DNA of 8,388 nucleotides from Tatlockia sp. Its GTDB lineage: Bacteria > Cyanobacteriota > Cyanobacteriia > Cyanobacteriales > Chroococcidiopsidaceae. Under the pieces are notes generated by a model that worked only from the letters and a program-made list of their open reading frames with translations, was not told the origin of the DNA and did no database searches. Of the stretch, positions 6,636 to 8,388 are shown piece after piece. Position 1 is the stretch's first letter. Every line of letters begins with the position of its first letter. Where the stretch lies: contig JACCVJ010000159.1 of NCBI GenBank assembly GCA_013698215.1, positions 1 to 8,388 on the forward strand, given 5' to 3'. A program made the translations under genes and the position numbers.

Positions 6636-7217
6636 GTGAAATCATTTGCTAAGTCAATAAATTTACAAAGTTTTCAATTAAGCAAGTCCGAGAACCCTGT
6701 AAAAGAAGGTATAAAAACTATTGGGTTGACTTTAGCTTTAGCTTTTGGGGTAAAAATAGCCGCCGCTCAATGCTATTTGATTCCTTCAGTTTCAATGGAA
6801 CCAACTTTAGAAGTCAACGATCGCTTAATAGTAGATAAAATCAGCTACAACTTTATCAGCCCTCACCGAGGAGACGTAGTAGTATTTACCCCACCTCAAG
6901 CCGTTGTAGAGAAAGAAAAGTCAAACGATCCTTTTATTAAAAGAGTTATTGGCTTACCAGGAGAGCAAATCGAGGTCAAAGGTGGGCAAGTATACGTTAA
7001 TAATCAACCTTTGCAAGAAAATTATATTGCTGCTCAACCAAACTACAACTGGGGGCCGCAAATTGTCCCAAAAAAATCTTACTTAGTTTTGGGAGATAAT
7101 CGCAATAAAAGCTATGATGGTCACGTTTGGGGATTTTTAAACCGCGATCGCATGATTGGCAAAGCTGTTGTCCGTTTTTGGCCCCCCCAACGCCTGAGTA
7201 ACTTTGCTAGTAAGTAA
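6636..7217 (+). CDS. lepB: Signal peptidase I
   Basis: Signal peptidase I cuts signal peptides from exported proteins at the periplasmic or lumenal face of the membrane. The product is 193 residues, normal for a single-anchor cyanobacterial enzyme. A short N-terminal cytoplasmic part is followed by one membrane anchor (about 26-45) and then the catalytic domain. Box B is IPSVSMEPTL with nucleophile Ser53, box D is KRVIGLPG with general base Lys102, and box E is GDNRNKSYDGH (153-163). The usual Gly before the nucleophile (IPSGSM) is Val52 here. The start is GTG at 6636 with GAGAA 5 bases upstream. The stop is 7 bp before the next gene's ATG, so the two form an operon. Cyanobacteria often have two LepB paralogues, and which one this is cannot be told. 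Confidence 0.96.
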   Translation: MKSFAKSINLQSFQLSKSENPVKEGIKTIGLTLALAFGVKIAAAQCYLIPSVSMEPTLEVNDRLIVDKISYNFISPHRGDVVVFTPPQAVVEKEKSNDPFIKRVIGLPGEQIEVKGGQVYVNNQPLQENYIAAQPNYNWGPQIVPKKSYLVLGDNRNKSYDGHVWGFLNRDRMIGKAVVRFWPPQRLSNFASK

Positions 7218-7224
7218 TGAAGCC

Positions 7225-8040
7225 ATGAAAATTTGGCAAGCTGACTTTTATCGTCGTCCTCTGCAAAACGAAGCAGGGGAAGTATTGTGGGAATTATTGC
7301 TATGCGATGGCGATCGCGCATTTACTTATGTTGCTTTTTGTCCTCAGTCTCAAGCAACCGCCAAGTGGTTAACTGAGCAATTACAAATAGCAATCAAAGA
7401 CCAAAAGCCGGATTTAATTCAAGTATTTCGCCCGCAATCGTTGAACTTAATCCAATTAGCTGCCGGAAACTTGGGAATTGCCGTAGAAGCAACTCGCCGG
7501 ACTTTTGCCTTAAAACAGTGGTTGCAAGAACGTTCCTATCCTGCTAACAACGGCGAATATAACCCTCTAGCCCTCGATAAACCGCCACCCACACCGTTAC
7601 CAGCCAACTTGTGGGGTCAGCAGTGGCGTTTTGCAAGTCTTAGCGCTGGAGACATTGTAGAAGGCTTTTCCCAGCGTCTGATTCCCGTCAAAGAGATGCC
7701 AGAATTTTTATTACCGCTTAACCTCGGATTAGCTTCTACTGTTGCTATTCCTGGCGTTGTAATTGATGGCGGTAAAAAATCGATGCAACTAGCACGGTGG
7801 TTGCAAAGTATTTATCCGGTGGCGCTTAACTATATTCCTGGCGATCCTAGTGGATTGGTGTTAGAAGCAGGTTTAAGTGATCGCTACATTGTAAACACCT
7901 TTACCGACAAAGAAGTCATTGCGGCGGCGGTTACTTACGCAGCGCGTCAACAATTAACAAAAAGATTGCATTTTTTATTAATACAACCTGACAATTCAGG
8001 CATGACTTATAGTGGCTTTTGGCTATTAGGTAGAGAGTAA
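7225..8040 (+). CDS. Tab2/Atab2 family RNA-binding protein
   Basis: The product is 271 residues of the family formerly called DUF1092. Chlamydomonas Tab2 and Arabidopsis ATAB2 are plastid factors that bind photosystem mRNAs and promote translation, notably of psaB. Supporting stretches are the opening MKIWQADFYRRPL, LWELLLCD (21-28), VFRPQSLNLIQLA (67-79), the RRTFALKQWLQERS stretch (91-104), the proline-rich PPPTPLPANLWG (120-131), and the end TYSGFWLLGRE (261-271). No signal peptide or membrane segment is seen, so it should be soluble and cytoplasmic. The ATG at 7225 fits the family N-terminus; a TTG at 7204 in frame overlaps lepB and adds 7 residues with no family match. It lies 7 bp after lepB and is probably cotranscribed with it. 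The role in cyanobacteria is inferred from plastid relatives. Confidence 0.93.
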   Translation: MKIWQADFYRRPLQNEAGEVLWELLLCDGDRAFTYVAFCPQSQATAKWLTEQLQIAIKDQKPDLIQVFRPQSLNLIQLAAGNLGIAVEATRRTFALKQWLQERSYPANNGEYNPLALDKPPPTPLPANLWGQQWRFASLSAGDIVEGFSQRLIPVKEMPEFLLPLNLGLASTVAIPGVVIDGGKKSMQLARWLQSIYPVALNYIPGDPSGLVLEAGLSDRYIVNTFTDKEVIAAAVTYAARQQLTKRLHFLLIQPDNSGMTYSGFWLLGRE

Positions 8041-8057
8041 AGAAACTTATAGTTTTT
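8041..8057 (+). terminator. Weak hairpin with T tract after the lepB-tab2 operon
   Basis: AAACT (8043-8047) pairs with AGTTT (8051-8055) around a TAT loop, extended by an A-T and a G-T pair at the base. The T tract 8053-8058 follows. The stem is short and poor in GC, so it would be a weak terminator at best. Position right after the stop is the main support. Confidence 0.3.
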
Positions 8058-8180
8058 TGTCTAATTATTAATAATTTATTAGCTAAAAATAAGAATTAAG
8101 ACTGAGGGTAGATACATTTAATTAGAAATAGTTTTAATGTAATCAAACATAATATATCAACCTTTTTTAAGGCAAGATTC

Positions 8181-8388
8181 ATGAATAACGAAGCTTCTTC
8201 AAAGGAAAAAACTACTATAAATGATGAAATGGCTACGTCTAGCGCCGACAGAGGCATTGTTCCTGCGGAAGTAGCCGCACGGATGGATAGAGAAGGTGGC
8301 GATTACAGAAAAACGGCTCACGAACAAGCCGCCGATGAAAGCCTTGATACTACAGGTGGTGCAACGGTAGATCAAGAAGGTTTAGCAA
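8181..8388 (+). CDS. Small hydrophilic protein of unknown function, 5' part
   Basis: An open frame from ATG at 8181 runs off the window after 69 codons. TAAGG (8168-8172) sits 8 bases upstream, a good ribosome binding site, and 140 bp of AT-rich sequence before it leaves room for a promoter. The visible part has no Cys, no signal peptide and no hydrophobic segment. It is rich in Asp, Glu, Ala, Thr and Gly, so it is probably acidic and flexible. Notable stretches are GIVPAEVAARMDREGGDYRK (residues 25-44) and TTGGATVDQEGLA (57-69). I recall similar openings in uncharacterised cyanobacterial proteins but can assign no function. The coding signs (ribosome site, full open frame, codon use like neighbours) make it a likely real gene. 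Confidence 0.75.
   Translation, partial: MNNEASSKEKTTINDEMATSSADRGIVPAEVAARMDREGGDYRKTAHEQAADESLDTTGGATVDQEGLA

Larger units (their letters stand above)
671..7317. repeat. HIP1 octamers GCGATCGC, dispersed
   Basis: The palindrome GCGATCGC starts at 671, 2359, 2872, 3628, 3752, 3969, 4054, 4944, 5689, 6223, 7144 and 7310. Twelve copies in 8.4 kb compare with about 0.13 expected for any one octamer at equal base use. This is the highly iterated palindrome of many cyanobacterial genomes. It occurs in genes and in spacers, but none lies in the psbA part. Confidence 0.95.

Noticed and set aside
7204..7224. TTG start of the Tab2 gene at 7204
   Set aside because: It overlaps the lepB end and adds residues with no family match before MKIWQADFYR.
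8061..8090. AT-rich inverted sequence after the tab2 gene
   Set aside because: Only the outer five bases pair well; the rest is low-complexity AT sequence and not a convincing structure.

Overview
This window looks like cyanobacterial chromosome. The octamer GCGATCGC (HIP1), a cyanobacterial genome signature, occurs at least 12 times between 671 and 7317. The genes also fit: the D1 protein of photosystem II (psbA) with its 16-residue C-terminal extension, a Tab2/Atab2-type translation factor, a DUF3598 protein, and a two-GAF histidine kinase of the cyanobacterial style. The genus cannot be fixed from the sequence alone. No mobile element, CRISPR array, tRNA or rRNA was seen.

Layout. Positions 1-597 (+) hold the C-terminal 198 codons of psbA, starting two residues after the redox-active Tyr161 and ending in a double stop and a strong intrinsic terminator (623-655). 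Then comes recR (+, to 1330), whose family-conserved N-terminus reads upstream to 734 but has no ATG, GTG or TTG; an ACG follows a well-placed Shine-Dalgarno there. A minus-strand cluster, read from 3508 down to 1327, holds def (peptide deformylase), a 66-residue two-helix membrane protein coupled to it by an ATGA overlap, and an FHA-PrsW intramembrane protease fusion. The protease gene meets recR tail to tail with overlapping stop codons. A 358-bp spacer separates def from a divergent plus-strand pair: a GAF-GAF-histidine kinase (3867-5744) and a DUF3598 lipocalin-like protein (5741-6550), again joined by ATGA. Next is a short operon of lepB (signal peptidase I) and a Tab2/Atab2 RNA-binding protein, 7 bp apart. 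The window ends inside a gene for a small hydrophilic, uncharacterised protein (from 8181).

How the genes may work together. Several products act in the birth and maturation of membrane and photosynthetic proteins: D1 itself, removal of N-formyl groups (Def), signal-peptide cleavage (LepB), photosystem mRNA translation (Tab2) and regulated intramembrane proteolysis (FHA-PrsW). That theme is an inference from family knowledge and gene order. The points most worth a second look are the missing canonical start of recR, the two ATGA-coupled pairs that tie uncharacterised proteins to Def and to a sensor kinase, the FHA-PrsW fusion, and a kinase GAF domain that resembles bilin-binding cyanobacteriochromes but seems to lack the chromophore cysteine.
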